This document shows positions 63,701 to 64,000 of a stretch of DNA of 64,000 bases, in pieces. Under the pieces are notes generated by a model. It saw only the letters and a list, made by a program, of their open reading frames with translations, was not told the origin of the DNA and searched no databases. Origin of the DNA: Bombus terrestris (lineage: Eukaryota; Arthropoda; Insecta; Hymenoptera; Apidae); contig NC_063272.1 in assembly GCF_910591885.1 (NCBI RefSeq), forward strand, positions 1,371,001 to 1,435,000. Direction: 5' to 3'. The position numbers were made by a program, and so were the translations under genes. Within the stretch, counting starts at the first letter, position 1; each line of letters starts with the position of its first letter.

Positions 63701-64000
63701 TATCGTTATAGTACCACCCGATACATTCATGTACGTATAATGTTAAGAATAGGGAAGTGGTTAAAGCTATTTCAACTTCAGTCTTTTACAACGATCTGCC
63801 GTGTACTGAGCGTTCGATTGTCCCTACGAGTTTTCCCATCTTCATTCAGTGACTCTCTTTTAAACAGAAAACCGTATAGTCTTATTAATGTTGTAGATCT
63901 TCAATAATTTAAAAATTCGCGTTGTTCTGACTATTACACGTTTATTAACTCGTCTTCGATAAATCTTGCTGCTATTTCTAATTATATGTATTTGACTTAA
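60798..64000. other. AT-rich region downstream of ABCG-B
   Basis: Contains the ABCG-B 3'UTR and then about 3 kb of AT-rich sequence without a supported gene. Open frames here are short and of unremarkable composition, and I see no RNA gene. Confidence 0.5.
60867..60872 (+). terminator. Candidate ABCG-B poly(A) signal (ATTAAA)
   Basis: A variant signal 70 nt after the stop codon. A canonical AATAAA lies far downstream near 62096, so a longer 3'UTR is possible. Confidence 0.25.

Overview
The window looks like an insect nuclear genome, most likely a hymenopteran and probably a bee. The evidence is short GT-AG introns of about 70-150 bp inside coding regions, very AT-rich intergenic DNA beside a CpG-rich block, and insect-type proteins (a 65-residue RpS28, dachsous, ABCG transporters). 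The genus cannot be named from this sequence. There is no sign of bacterial, viral or CRISPR content.

Layout. (1) 1-23 kb is GC/CpG-rich and almost free of coding sequence. It holds one large minus-strand exon (15755-17449) with the signal peptide and first cadherin repeats of a dachsous-type protocadherin. Everything to its left is the start of a large intron whose next exon lies outside the window. The upstream 5.5 kb carries microsatellites and probable promoter/5'UTR sequence. (2) 23-30 kb changes abruptly to AT-rich DNA with two compact minus-strand genes: Gemin8 (two exons, SMN complex) and a TBC1D15/17-type Rab GTPase-activating protein (nine coding exons, full length). (3) 30-34 kb is mostly non-coding, with one striking long inverted repeat. 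(4) 34-61 kb on the plus strand holds two tandem ABCG half-transporters of the ABCG1/ABCG4 type (called ABCG-A and ABCG-B here). I could assemble both across all coding exons: 736 residues for A, and about 704 for B, where one junction is uncertain. An intronless RpS28 gene lies between their coding regions. A textbook Inr+DPE core promoter at 47.19 kb followed by a GTAAGT donor suggests that ABCG-B starts there and has a 6-kb first intron. (5) 61-64 kb is AT-rich DNA with no gene seen.

The genes are not an operon and no shared pathway is apparent. The informative structures are the tandem ABCG duplication with unequal intron patterns, a small non-LTR/SINE-like insertion with a perfect 13-bp target-site duplication in an ABCG-B intron, the inverted repeat near the TBC1D15 promoter, and the sharp base-composition boundary at about 23 kb. 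Nothing here supports a wholly new biological system.
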